From Nonomuraea aurantiaca (lineage in GTDB: Bacteria; Actinomycetota; Actinomycetes; Streptosporangiales; Streptosporangiaceae), in the NCBI RefSeq assembly GCF_020215705.1, contig NZ_JAIWNB010000011.1, forward strand, positions 274,245 through 338,244: a stretch of 64,000 bases of DNA. Direction: 5' to 3'. Under the pieces are notes generated by a model. The model saw only the letters and a list, made by a program, of their open reading frames with translations, searched no databases and was not told the DNA's origin. A program made the position numbers and the translations under genes. Positions 8,626 to 16,604 of the stretch are shown piece by piece; the stretch's first letter is position 1, and each line of letters begins with the position of its first letter.

Positions 8626-9464
8626 CAGATTCCCCTCACGCCCATGCGGTCGGCGAGCCGTACGCCGATCACGTTGAACGACACGACCACCAGGGCGATG
8701 GCCGCACCGGGCACCAGCACGGGCAGGAACGCGCCCTGCACGATCGCCGGCTGCCCCTCCTTGACCATGAGGCCCCAGTCGGACGACGGCGGCTGCGCGC
8801 CGAACCCCAGGAAGCTCAGCGTGGCCAGGCTCATCAGCCCCTCGCCGAACAGCACCACGAGGTAGCCGACGATCGAGCGCCCCATGTTCGGCACCAGGTG
8901 GCGCACGCAGATCGCCAGCCCGCCCATGCCCTGCACCCGATAGGCGTCGATGTACGGCTTGCCGCACTCGGCCAGCGCGACGCTCCTGGTGTACTTGGCG
9001 ATCGTCGGCGCGTAGGCCAGGCCCAGCGCGATGACCGCCGTGGTCATGCCGTTGCCGAAGACGGCCAGGATCAGCACCACGAACAGCAGCCCGGGGAAGG
9101 CGTACATCACGTCGGTCACCCTGGAGACCACCGCGTCGACCCAGCCCCGGTGCCAGGCGGCCAGCGTGCCCAGGGCGACGCCGAGAGCCGAGGCGATGGC
9201 CAGCAGCAACAGCGGGCCGACCAGCGAGGTGCGGGCGCCGTACAGGATGCGGGTGAGCAGGTCGCGGCCGGACTGATCGGCGCCGAGCAGGTGCTCGGGC
9301 GAGACCGGCGCGAGCGAGGCGCCGAAGTCGACCGCGTCCGGCTCGAACGGCGTGACCAGCGGCGCGCACACCGCGCCGACCACGACCAGGGCGAGGAAGG
9401 CGGCGGCGAGCAGGTAGCCGAGCGGCCGGACCGGACGCGGCGAAAGCGTGGCAACAGCGGTCAT
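8625..9464 (-). CDS. Peptide-type ABC transporter permease (DppC-like)
   Basis: A 279-residue inner-membrane permease. A first hydrophobic segment lies at about 17-40, followed by the periplasmic motif HLLGADQSGRDLLTRILYGAR diagnostic of DppC/OppC subunits, then further membrane segments. The cytoplasmic coupling loop includes YRVQGMGGLAICVRHLVPN. The ATG at 9464 overlaps the stop of a 23-codon frame immediately upstream, so translation appears handed on from dppB through that frame. Confidence 0.93.
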   Translation of the reverse strand: MTAVATLSPRPVRPLGYLLAAAFLALVVVGAVCAPLVTPFEPDAVDFGASLAPVSPEHLLGADQSGRDLLTRILYGARTSLVGPLLLLAIASALGVALGTLAAWHRGWVDAVVSRVTDVMYAFPGLLFVVLILAVFGNGMTTAVIALGLAYAPTIAKYTRSVALAECGKPYIDAYRVQGMGGLAICVRHLVPNMGRSIVGYLVVLFGEGLMSLATLSFLGFGAQPPSSDWGLMVKEGQPAIVQGAFLPVLVPGAAIALVVVSFNVIGVRLADRMGVRGI

Positions 9465-9532
9465 GAGTCCTCCTTCGTCGGCCTCATGACCAAGGCGCTG
9501 TGCTTATTGATGACCTCGACAAGCTCGCTCAT
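9461..9532 (-). CDS. 23-residue bridging reading frame between dppB- and dppC-like genes
   Basis: A tiny frame that starts with ATG 9532 inside the TGA of the upstream permease (four-base ATGA overlap) and stops at a TGA overlapping the ATG of the next permease. It reads MSELVEVINKHS then ALVMRPTKEDS. It has no match to a known family that I can recognise. The exact end-to-end fit suggests it is translated, either as a small protein or simply to carry ribosomes from dppB to dppC. The alternative is coincidence from compact spacing. Confidence 0.45.
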   Translation of the reverse strand: MSELVEVINKHSALVMRPTKEDS

Positions 9533-10443
9533 GTCCGCCTCCTTGCTCGGGGGTCGATCAGCGGCTGGACCAGCTCCACCAGCGTGGTCACCACGATGTA
9601 GGCGGTGACCATGAGCAGCAGCACCGCCTGCGTCACGGGGAAGTCGTGCGTGTTGATCGCGTTGACCAGCAGCGAGCCGATGCCGCTGAGGCCGAACGCG
9701 GTCTCCACGGTCACCGTCCCGGCGAGCATCCCGGCGGTCACCAGCCCGCACATGGTCACGATCGGGCCGAGCGCGCCGCGGAAGACGTGCCTGACCACGA
9801 TCAGCCGCTCGGACAGCCCGGAGGCGCGGGCGACGGTCACGTGGTCGAGTTCGCGCTGCTCGACCATGGCCTGCCTGGTGACCCGGCTGATGATCGCCAG
9901 CGCGCCGAGCGCCAGCGTCACGGCCGGCAGAGTCAGATGCCAGAGCGAGCCGCCGCCCATGACGGGGAACCAGCCGAGCCGGACGCCGAACAGCGAGATC
10001 AGCACGGTGGCCACCACGAACGGCGGCACGGAGGTGGCGAACGTCGTGCCCGCCACCACCGCCGCGTCGGTCCGCCCGCCGCGTACCGCCGCCAGCACGC
10101 CCAGCGCGATGCCGAACACCACGAACAGCACGGCCGCGTAGGCGACCAGCCCGAGCGTGCTCGGCAACCGCGCCGCCAGCAGGTCGCCCACCTGGTCGTT
10201 GTACTGCGTGGACCGGCCCAGGTCGCCGGTCACGGCGTCGCCGAGCCAGCGCCCGAACTGGACGAGGAACGGGTCGTCCAGGTGGTACTGCGCGCGGACG
10301 GCCGCCAGGTATTCGGGCGTCAGGTTCTCCTTGCCGCCCGCCAGGAACGTCACCGGGTCGCCGGGCGCCGCGTACGACGCCCCGAAGATGACGAACGAGG
10401 TGACCAGCAGTGTCGCCAGAACCCCGGTCAGCTTGCGGACCAT
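9529..10443 (-). CDS. Peptide-type ABC transporter permease (DppB-like)
   Basis: A 304-residue inner-membrane permease. It begins with an N-terminal membrane segment and the DppB/OppB periplasmic stretch APGDPVTFLAG...NLTPEYLAAVRAQYHLDDPFLVQFGRWL. The later ELDHVTVARASGLSERLIVVRHVFRGAL is the EAA-type loop that contacts the ATPases. Start ATG 10443 lies two bases after the substrate-binding protein stop, so the genes are tightly coupled. Confidence 0.93.
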   Translation of the reverse strand: MVRKLTGVLATLLVTSFVIFGASYAAPGDPVTFLAGGKENLTPEYLAAVRAQYHLDDPFLVQFGRWLGDAVTGDLGRSTQYNDQVGDLLAARLPSTLGLVAYAAVLFVVFGIALGVLAAVRGGRTDAAVVAGTTFATSVPPFVVATVLISLFGVRLGWFPVMGGGSLWHLTLPAVTLALGALAIISRVTRQAMVEQRELDHVTVARASGLSERLIVVRHVFRGALGPIVTMCGLVTAGMLAGTVTVETAFGLSGIGSLLVNAINTHDFPVTQAVLLLMVTAYIVVTTLVELVQPLIDPRARRRT

Positions 10444-10445
10444 GC

Positions 10446-12053
10446 TCAGCCCTTGGCCCCGAGGTCGGCGGCCCACGGGTAGCCCATGTAGACCTGGGAG
10501 GCGGGCGGCCCGGTCACCTTGCCGCCGAGCACGACCGCGGACGGCACCTCGACGAGCGAGATCCACACCATGTCGGCGGTGAACCGCTGCTGCAGCTCGA
10601 TGACGTCCTTGGCGCGCTGGGCGTCGTCGGTGCTCGCCAGCGCCTTCGCGACAAGAGCGTCGTATTCGGGCGAGCTGAAGCCGACCCAGTTGTTGGCCGA
10701 GCCCGTCAGGCCGTTGTCGTAGAAGCCGATCGGGTCGGACTTGGTGATGTACCAGTCGTCGGGCACCAGGTCGACCTGGGCGCGCAGCGACTTGTCGGTG
10801 TAGAAGCTACCGAACTCGGACGGCGGCACCGTCTTGATCTGCGCGGTGAGCCCGATCTTCTTGGCCGCGTCGACCACCGCGTTGGCGATCACCGTACGGG
10901 TCTCGTCCCCGTTGGTGGCCACCACGATCGGCTCCTTGGGCGTGCCGGCCTCCTGGACGAGCTTCTTGGCCTCGTCGAGCGACGGCGTCTCGGGCGCGCC
11001 GGACAGCTGGTCGTAGGCCGTCTGGAACGCCTGCTTCTCGTACGACCAGGCGCCCGCGCCCACCGGCACCTTCCACGGCCTGGCCAGCCCGGCGAACCCG
11101 GACTTGGCGATGCCCGCCCGGTCGACCGCCAGCGACAGCGCCCGGCGGATCTTCGGGTCCTTCAGCACGCCGCGGTCGGTGGGCAGCAGCACGAACACCC
11201 GCGTGGTGGGCCCGTAGGCGACATTGACCGCCTGGTTGCCCTGCAGCGCGACCGCCGGGCCGGTGCTGGAGAGGTACGCGCCGTCGGCCGCGCCCGTCGT
11301 CAGACTGTTGACCAGCGCGGTGTCGCCCGCCCATTTGAAGGTCACCGTCTTGGTGAGCGGCTTGACGTCCTTGTTCCAGTACGCCGCATACCGCTCGATG
11401 GACAGCTCAGTGCCCGACTTCCAGTCCTTCACCTGGTAGGGCCCGCTGCAGGCGTCCTCGTGGCCCGGCGTGCCGTACTCCTTGCCCAGCTTGTCCACGA
11501 CCTTCTGGTTCAGCACGATGCCCGCGCCGCCCGCCATGGCCTGGACGAACAGCGCGTTCGGCTTCTTGAACGCGATCGTGACCTGGCCCTCGCCGGACTT
11601 GCTGATCGACTCGACGTCCTCGAACTCGTCGGACTCGTCCATGCCCTCGCCCGAATGCCGCTTCAGGCTCCACACGACGTCGTCGGCGGTGACCGGCGAG
11701 CCGTCGTGGAAGGTGGCGTCCTTGCGCAGGGTCAGCACCATGGTCTTGGGGTCGGGCTGGTCGACCTTCTCGGCCAGCCATGGCTTGACCGTCATGTCGA
11801 GCTGCGTCTGCATGAGCCGCTCGCAGACGTTGGCCATGACCGTGCGGTTGTCGGTGTTGCCGTCGATGTCCATGTCCAGCGTGCCCGGCTCCTCGTCGAG
11901 CAGCCAGGTGGCCGAGTCGAGCGCGCCGGTCGCCTTGGCCGTCTGGTTCACCAGCGTGAGCTTGGCCGGGTCGGGCGCCTTGGTGGTGGCGGCCGGGCCA
12001 CCGCACGCGGCGGTGAGACCGATCAGCCCGGCCACAGCGAGTGTCTTCTTCAC
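10446..12053 (-). CDS. Peptide-type ABC transporter substrate-binding lipoprotein
   Basis: A 535-residue SBP_bac_5 (DppA/OppA-type) extracellular binding protein. Starting at GTG 12053 it reads MKKTLAVAGLIGLTAAC, a lipoprotein signal with lipobox Cys17. The body has NVCERLMQ, LRKDATFHDGSPVTADDVVWSLKR and the family's IRRALSLAVDR segment. The GTG overlaps the TGA of the C45 hydrolase gene by four bases (GTGA). The cognate ligand may be the substrate or product of that hydrolase, such as an N-acyl amino acid, acyl peptide or related amide. Confidence 0.93.
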   Translation of the reverse strand: MKKTLAVAGLIGLTAACGGPAATTKAPDPAKLTLVNQTAKATGALDSATWLLDEEPGTLDMDIDGNTDNRTVMANVCERLMQTQLDMTVKPWLAEKVDQPDPKTMVLTLRKDATFHDGSPVTADDVVWSLKRHSGEGMDESDEFEDVESISKSGEGQVTIAFKKPNALFVQAMAGGAGIVLNQKVVDKLGKEYGTPGHEDACSGPYQVKDWKSGTELSIERYAAYWNKDVKPLTKTVTFKWAGDTALVNSLTTGAADGAYLSSTGPAVALQGNQAVNVAYGPTTRVFVLLPTDRGVLKDPKIRRALSLAVDRAGIAKSGFAGLARPWKVPVGAGAWSYEKQAFQTAYDQLSGAPETPSLDEAKKLVQEAGTPKEPIVVATNGDETRTVIANAVVDAAKKIGLTAQIKTVPPSEFGSFYTDKSLRAQVDLVPDDWYITKSDPIGFYDNGLTGSANNWVGFSSPEYDALVAKALASTDDAQRAKDVIELQQRFTADMVWISLVEVPSAVVLGGKVTGPPASQVYMGYPWAADLGAKG

Positions 12054-13183
12054 AACGTCTCTTCTCCGTGCGGTCCGTCGTAGAGGTTCCAGGGCACGCG
12101 CTCGTACTCGTGGTCGCAGGGCGTGCCGGCGGCGATCAAGTAGTCGCCCGTGGTGAGGTCGACGCAGCTCGACAGCAGGGTGGCCCACTGCTTGACAGGG
12201 GGCTGGCTCTCGTCCGGGTGGGTGCAGAGCGACTCGGGGTAGCCGAGGTGGTCGGACATGGCGTGCCTGATCAGCTTGCGCGCCTCGTCGCTGCCGGACG
12301 CGTGGCGTACGGCGCGCAGCCCGCCCTCCGCACGCGGCACCCGGAACAGCGAGTCGGCCGAGCCGGGGCGGTAGCTGGCGGCGAGCTGGGGCGGCATGAA
12401 CGCCTGGTAGTGGTTGCCGTGCACGAGCAGTCCGTCGGTGGGATACATCCAGCCGACGGCGCCGGGCGTGGTCTCCAGGTCGATCGCGAAGCCCGCGCGG
12501 TGGGTGACCAGCGCGTTGCTGGCGATGTGGGCCCGCGACTTGGTCAGCGCCTCCAGCGCCGAGTTGAGGTCGGCGCTGTCGAGGACCCGGCGCCTGATCA
12601 GCGTCTGCGGCACGCCGATGGCGTCGTCGAAGCGCCCGCCGAGCCCGTTGGCGTTGAGCGCGATGCCCGCCGAGTTGGCCCCCTGCCGCCCGACCTGGCC
12701 CGCCTCGACGTGCATGATCACGGTGGGCTTGCCCGGCTGGACCACCCTGAGCACCATGACCGTGTCGGCCACGCCGGCGCGCCAGTCCCAGTTCTGGCCC
12801 GCGTAGATGTGACCGTCGCCGGACGCCTGCTCCATCAGAGCGAAGGAGGTGCACCCGTCCGGCTCCATGGAGTTGAACGTGGTGTCGTAGATGATCTCCC
12901 CGCGCGCGTTCAGCGCGACGATGTCGAGGAACTCGACGCCGGCGCCCTCCGCGACGCCCTCCATCTCCTCGACCAGGTCGGGGGCGAACGCCTTGCTCGG
13001 CTCCACCCAGCGCGCCGCCCGCTGCGTCACCTGGGGCCAGGCCAGGCCGCTGGAGTGGGCGAACGCCTCGGCGTAGTAGGCCAGCGCGCGGTGGATCCGT
13101 TCGCGGGCCTGCTCGCCATACTGGCGCCCGCGTTCTCGCGGACCTCCGGCGATCTCGACGACGGGCAGGGAAGTGAGGCTCAA
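12050..13183 (-). CDS. C45 family autoproteolytic acyltransferase/hydrolase
   Basis: A 377-residue Ntn-hydrolase of the peptidase C45 (acyl-CoA:6-aminopenicillanic acid acyltransferase-like) family. These precursors cut themselves before an internal Cys that becomes the N-terminal nucleophile. Here the site is EPDG-CTSF, so Cys111, followed by GQNWDWR, a family hallmark. Family members hydrolyse or transfer acyl groups on amides; the substrate is unknown. It has no signal peptide, so it is probably cytoplasmic. It is the first gene of the transporter operon, divergent from an RpiR regulator, suggesting uptake then deacylation. Confidence 0.88.
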   Translation of the reverse strand: MSLTSLPVVEIAGGPRERGRQYGEQARERIHRALAYYAEAFAHSSGLAWPQVTQRAARWVEPSKAFAPDLVEEMEGVAEGAGVEFLDIVALNARGEIIYDTTFNSMEPDGCTSFALMEQASGDGHIYAGQNWDWRAGVADTVMVLRVVQPGKPTVIMHVEAGQVGRQGANSAGIALNANGLGGRFDDAIGVPQTLIRRRVLDSADLNSALEALTKSRAHIASNALVTHRAGFAIDLETTPGAVGWMYPTDGLLVHGNHYQAFMPPQLAASYRPGSADSLFRVPRAEGGLRAVRHASGSDEARKLIRHAMSDHLGYPESLCTHPDESQPPVKQWATLLSSCVDLTTGDYLIAAGTPCDHEYERVPWNLYDGPHGEETL

Positions 13184-13267
13184 TGGTGCTCCTTGGACCG
13201 GCCGATGCCTGTAACGTTCATTTCAGTGAGGCAACGAGTCCGTAGCGGTCGTTTCCAGGAAAGAGTA
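13184..13267. promoter_or_regulatory. divergent promoter region, C45 operon / RpiR regulator
   Basis: The 84 bases between the two divergent starts must hold both promoters and probably the RpiR operator. I see a ribosome-binding AGGAAAG just before the regulator ATG but no unambiguous inverted repeat. Confidence 0.4.
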
Positions 13268-14179
13268 ATGAGCGCTACACAGGAGTCAAGGTTCGTAATG
13301 GAAAATTCACACAGTCCGATCGAGCAGCTCAGGAGCACGGTGAAGCAGCTCTGGGACGAGCTGTCTCCCGCCGAGCGAGCCGTGTGCCAGTTCCTGGTCT
13401 CCGCTCCGCCCGAGCAGATCCTCTTCTCCAGCGCGCAGGAGCTGGGCACGGCCTCCGGCACGAGCAACGCCACCGTGATCCGCACCATGCAGCGGCTCGG
13501 CTTCGGCGGCCTGCCGGGGCTCAAGCGGGCGCTCGCCGGTGAGTTCACCTCGGCCGTCGCGCCCGACGTACGCATGCGGCAGCGCATCAGCCATGTCGGC
13601 CACGACCTGTCGGCGATCTGGGACCGGGTCTTCGACGAGGCCCGCGAGCGCCTCGACCACGGCCGCCGGCTCTATGACGCGGAGGCGTTCCAGCGCGCGA
13701 TCGAGGTGATGGCCCACGCGAGCTCGGTGCTCGTCTACGGCGCGGGCGCCTCCGAGCCGTCGGCCCGTTACTTCGCGCTCAAGCTGGGCCGCCATGGGCA
13801 CCGCGCCCGCGCGGTCTCGGCCACCGGCTTCGCGCTGGCCGACGACCTGCTCTCGCTCCAGCACGGCGAGGCCGTCGTCATCTTCCAGCCCGGCCGCAAG
13901 CTCAGGGAGCTCACGGTCCTGATCGACCGGGCGCACGCGGTGGGCGCCGGCGTGATCCTCGTCTCGGACGAACTGGGCGGCACTTTCTCCGACCGCGTCG
14001 ACGCCGTACTGGCCGCCCCCCACACGCCCACCGGCATCAGCGCCGAGCCGCTGACCGGCATCATCGTGGCCGACGCGCTGCTGCTGGCGCTCGACTCGCT
14101 CGACGAGAGCCGTTCCGTCGAGCACTCCCACCAGCTGACCGCGCTACGCGAGCAACTGCTGGGCCCCCGTATCCGCTAG
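13268..14179 (+). CDS. MurR/RpiR family transcriptional regulator with SIS domain
   Basis: A 303-residue regulator with an N-terminal HTH_6 domain (LSPAERAVCQFLVSAPPEQILFSSAQELGTASGTSNATVIR, roughly residues 27-70) and a C-terminal SIS phosphosugar-type domain starting around VLVYGAGASEPSARYFALKL (about 160). The first ATG 13268 has AGGAAAG upstream; a second in-frame ATG at 13298 gives a protein ten residues shorter. It faces the C45 hydrolase/transporter operon and is its most likely regulator. The SIS ligand is unknown and need not be a sugar phosphate. Confidence 0.9.
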   Translation: MSATQESRFVMENSHSPIEQLRSTVKQLWDELSPAERAVCQFLVSAPPEQILFSSAQELGTASGTSNATVIRTMQRLGFGGLPGLKRALAGEFTSAVAPDVRMRQRISHVGHDLSAIWDRVFDEARERLDHGRRLYDAEAFQRAIEVMAHASSVLVYGAGASEPSARYFALKLGRHGHRARAVSATGFALADDLLSLQHGEAVVIFQPGRKLRELTVLIDRAHAVGAGVILVSDELGGTFSDRVDAVLAAPHTPTGISAEPLTGIIVADALLLALDSLDESRSVEHSHQLTALREQLLGPRIR

Positions 14180-14220
14180 CCTCGCCTCGTCACTTACGCG
14201 GGTGTGGGAAGGGTGTAGCC

Positions 14221-15051
14221 GTGATCGGCTGGTTCGAAGCGGTGGTGCTGGGGCTGATTCAGGGCCTCACGGAGTTCCTGCCGATCTCTTCCAGTGCGCA
14301 TATCCGCGTGGTCTCCGCCTTCTTCGGCTGGCCGGATCCGGGCGCCGCGTTCACGGCGGTGATCCAGCTCGGCACCGAGGCGGCCGTCCTGATCTATTTC
14401 AGGAAGGAGATCTGGGAGATCATCTCCACCTGGACCCGCGCCCTGTGGACGCCCGAGTTGCGCAGCCACTACGCCGCCCGCATGGGCTGGTACGTGATCG
14501 TCGGATCCCTGCCCATCGGCATCCTGGGCCTGGTGTTCAAGGACCAGATCGAGACGGTCTTCCGCGACCTGCGCCTGGTGGGCACCACGCTGATCGTCTT
14601 CGGCATCATCCTCTGGTTCGCCGACCACACCGCCCGCAACAGGCTCACGCTGGAGAAGCATCTGAGCTTCACGCACGCCGTCGTCTACGGCTTCGCGCAG
14701 GCGCTGGCGCTGATCCCCGGCGTCTCGCGCTCCGGTGGCACGATCACCGCGGGCCTGCTGCTCGACTACCGCCGCGAGGACGCCGCCAAATACTCCTTCC
14801 TGCTGGCCATCCCCGCGGTCCTGTCGTCGGGCCTGCTGGAGGTCGCCCAGATCGGCGGGGGCCAGGCACCCGCCTGGGGGCCGACCATCGTGGCGACGGT
14901 CATCTCGTTCATCGTCGGCTACGCGGCGGTGGCCTGGTTCCTGAAGTACATCAGCCACCACCGCTTCACCGGATTCGTCATCTACCGCATCCTGCTCGGG
15001 CTGTTCGTCATCCTCGCGGTCACCATCGGCTGGATCCCCGCCCAGGGCTGA
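14221..15051 (+). CDS. uppP: Undecaprenyl-diphosphatase UppP (BacA)
   Basis: A 276-residue membrane enzyme that dephosphorylates undecaprenyl pyrophosphate to recycle the lipid carrier for peptidoglycan; overexpression gives bacitracin resistance in other bacteria. It contains both family motifs: GLTEFLPISSSAHIRVV near residues 15-31 and ALIPGVSRSGGTITAGLLLDYRR near 160-182. The start is GTG 14221 preceded by GGGAAGGG. About seven to eight hydrophobic segments are visible. Only three bases separate it from the convergent MFS gene. Confidence 0.95.
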   Translation: MIGWFEAVVLGLIQGLTEFLPISSSAHIRVVSAFFGWPDPGAAFTAVIQLGTEAAVLIYFRKEIWEIISTWTRALWTPELRSHYAARMGWYVIVGSLPIGILGLVFKDQIETVFRDLRLVGTTLIVFGIILWFADHTARNRLTLEKHLSFTHAVVYGFAQALALIPGVSRSGGTITAGLLLDYRREDAAKYSFLLAIPAVLSSGLLEVAQIGGGQAPAWGPTIVATVISFIVGYAAVAWFLKYISHHRFTGFVIYRILLGLFVILAVTIGWIPAQG

Positions 15052-15054
15052 CCC

Positions 15055-16203
15055 TCAGGCCGACACGTTCTCGGCGGACGAGCGGGCCGGCTCCGGCCGG
15101 TAGGTCACCAGCGTGAAGACCAGCGCCAGCAGTGCGAGCCCGGTGGCCAGCACGATCACGCCCGCCCTGCCGTACCCGTCGAGTGCCAGGCCACCGGTGA
15201 TGCCCGCCACGAACAACCCGACGTACTGGGCGGAAGACAGCAGCCCCAGACCGATCGGCACGTTGTGCGGCACGGCGGCGACGGTCCTGTACTGCTGCGC
15301 CGGCGCGACCAGCCACCCGAGCGCGCCCCAGCAGAACGCCCACACCAGGGCGACGGGCAGGGCGAGGTTCGCGACCGGGATGAGCGCCAGGAACACCGTC
15401 GAGGCGGTGATGCCGATCAGCACCATCCGCCGCGGCCCGTACAGGTCGGTGAACCGCCCGCCGACCTGGTTGCCCACGACCCCGCCGATCCCCCACGCCC
15501 ACAGGACGGCGGGCAGCGGCAGGTCGAACAGCGAGCCGATATAGGTGTAGGCGGCGAACCCGGCGGCGAACATCAGCAGCTGCGTCGTCAGCACCGCCAC
15601 CACCCGCCGGTCGGCCAGCGGGGCGAACCGGTCGGCCAGCCGTCCGGTGGCCTCGATCATGACGTCGGGCACCACGGCGGCCACCCCGACGAAGCCGAGC
15701 ACACCGAGCCCGACCACGAGCCAGATCGTGGCCCGCCAGCTCGACACGGACCCGAGCCAGGTGCCCAGCGGCACCCCGATCGCCGACGAGACGCTCAGGC
15801 CGCCCATCACCAGCGCGAGCGCGCGACCGCGGCGCTCGGGCGAGCTCAGCGCGTTGGCGACGCCGGAGGCGGTCGGCGTGAACATCGCCGCACCCGCCGC
15901 GGCGATGACGCGGGTGACCATCACCAGCGGGTACGTGGGCGCCAGCGCGGTCAACGCGTTGCCCAGCACGAACACGGCCAGCGCGATCAGCAGCACCCGA
16001 CGGCGCGACAGCCGCGCGGTCAGGGCGGCCAGCACCGGCGACAGCAATGCGTAGGCCAACGCGAACACGGTCATCAGCTGGCCGGCCGCCGATAACGAGA
16101 TATCCAGATCATGTGAAATGGGGGTCAGCAGTCCGGCGGTGACGAACATGCCGGTGCCGACGGCGAAGTTCCCGAGCGCGAGGGGATAGAGCCGACTGCT
16201 CAC
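15055..16203 (-). CDS. MFS transporter (drug/arabinose-efflux type)
   Basis: A 382-residue major-facilitator exporter of the DHA1 or arabinose-efflux type. It has twelve predicted membrane segments, the loop 2-3 motif SRRRVLLIA and the proline-rich segment TPTASGVANALSSPERRGRALALVMGG. I chose GTG 16203 because AAGGAG sits five bases upstream. It is divergent from an ArsR regulator, and two palindromes occupy the shared promoter; the pair looks like a repressor-controlled efflux unit. The substrate is unknown. Confidence 0.88.
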   Translation of the reverse strand: MSSRLYPLALGNFAVGTGMFVTAGLLTPISHDLDISLSAAGQLMTVFALAYALLSPVLAALTARLSRRRVLLIALAVFVLGNALTALAPTYPLVMVTRVIAAAGAAMFTPTASGVANALSSPERRGRALALVMGGLSVSSAIGVPLGTWLGSVSSWRATIWLVVGLGVLGFVGVAAVVPDVMIEATGRLADRFAPLADRRVVAVLTTQLLMFAAGFAAYTYIGSLFDLPLPAVLWAWGIGGVVGNQVGGRFTDLYGPRRMVLIGITASTVFLALIPVANLALPVALVWAFCWGALGWLVAPAQQYRTVAAVPHNVPIGLGLLSSAQYVGLFVAGITGGLALDGYGRAGVIVLATGLALLALVFTLVTYRPEPARSSAENVSA

Positions 16204-16215
16204 TGAGTCTCCTTC

Positions 16216-16235
16216 AGTTTGATGCTCATCAAACT
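16216..16235. promoter_or_regulatory. ArsR-type operator palindrome (promoter proximal to MFS)
   Basis: A 20-bp dyad with nine-base arms AGTTTGATG/CATCAAACT around a two-base centre. TTGAT...ATCAA half-sites are typical of ArsR/SmtB-family operators. It overlaps the region just upstream of the exporter ribosome-binding site, a position suited to repression by the ArsR protein encoded opposite. Confidence 0.65.
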
Positions 16236-16248
16236 GGCCCATAGTTGG

Positions 16249-16264
16249 ATTGTTGTCAAACAAT
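16249..16264. promoter_or_regulatory. second palindrome in ArsR/MFS intergenic region
   Basis: Arms ATTGTT/AACAAT flank a four-base spacer, 22 bases before the ArsR ATG. It is different in sequence from the first dyad. It may be a weaker autoregulatory site for the same repressor. Confidence 0.4.
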
Positions 16265-16286
16265 GCGACGGAGGTAAGGTCGGAGC

Positions 16287-16604
16287 ATGCGCCTGCTTCC
16301 CCATCCGGCCACTGACGACATCCAGCTCACGGAGGTGTTGCGGGCGCTGTCCGATCCCATACGCATGGAGATCGTCATCCGTCTGGCCAGCCGCGGCGAG
16401 ATAACGTGCACCGCGGCGGGCGACGACCTCGGCGTCCACAAGTCGACGGCCTCGCACCACTACCGGACGCTGCGCGAGTCCGGGGTGATCATGTCGCGGC
16501 AGGAGGGGCGGCTGAAGTACATCAGCCTGCGGCGCGACGGCCTCGACGCCCGCTTCCCCGGCCTGCTCGACGCGATCCTCGCGGCGGCTCATGTCCCGGT
16601 CTGA
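16287..16604 (+). CDS. ArsR/HTH_20 family transcriptional repressor
   Basis: A 105-residue winged helix-turn-helix protein: LTEVLRALSDPIRMEIVIRLASRGEITC, recognition helix region GVHKSTASHHYRTLRESGVI and a wing RQEGRLKYISLRRDGL. There is no metal-binding CxC motif of the arsenic type; the few Cys residues do not form an obvious site. It is divergent from the MFS exporter and overlaps the next gene, hrpB, by 14 bases. Confidence 0.88.
   Translation: MRLLPHPATDDIQLTEVLRALSDPIRMEIVIRLASRGEITCTAAGDDLGVHKSTASHHYRTLRESGVIMSRQEGRLKYISLRRDGLDARFPGLLDAILAAAHVPV

Noticed and set aside
10410..12083. A long plus-strand frame opposite the substrate-binding lipoprotein gene
   Set aside because: An antisense shadow of high-GC coding DNA; the minus-strand gene has a lipobox, family motifs and coupled neighbours.
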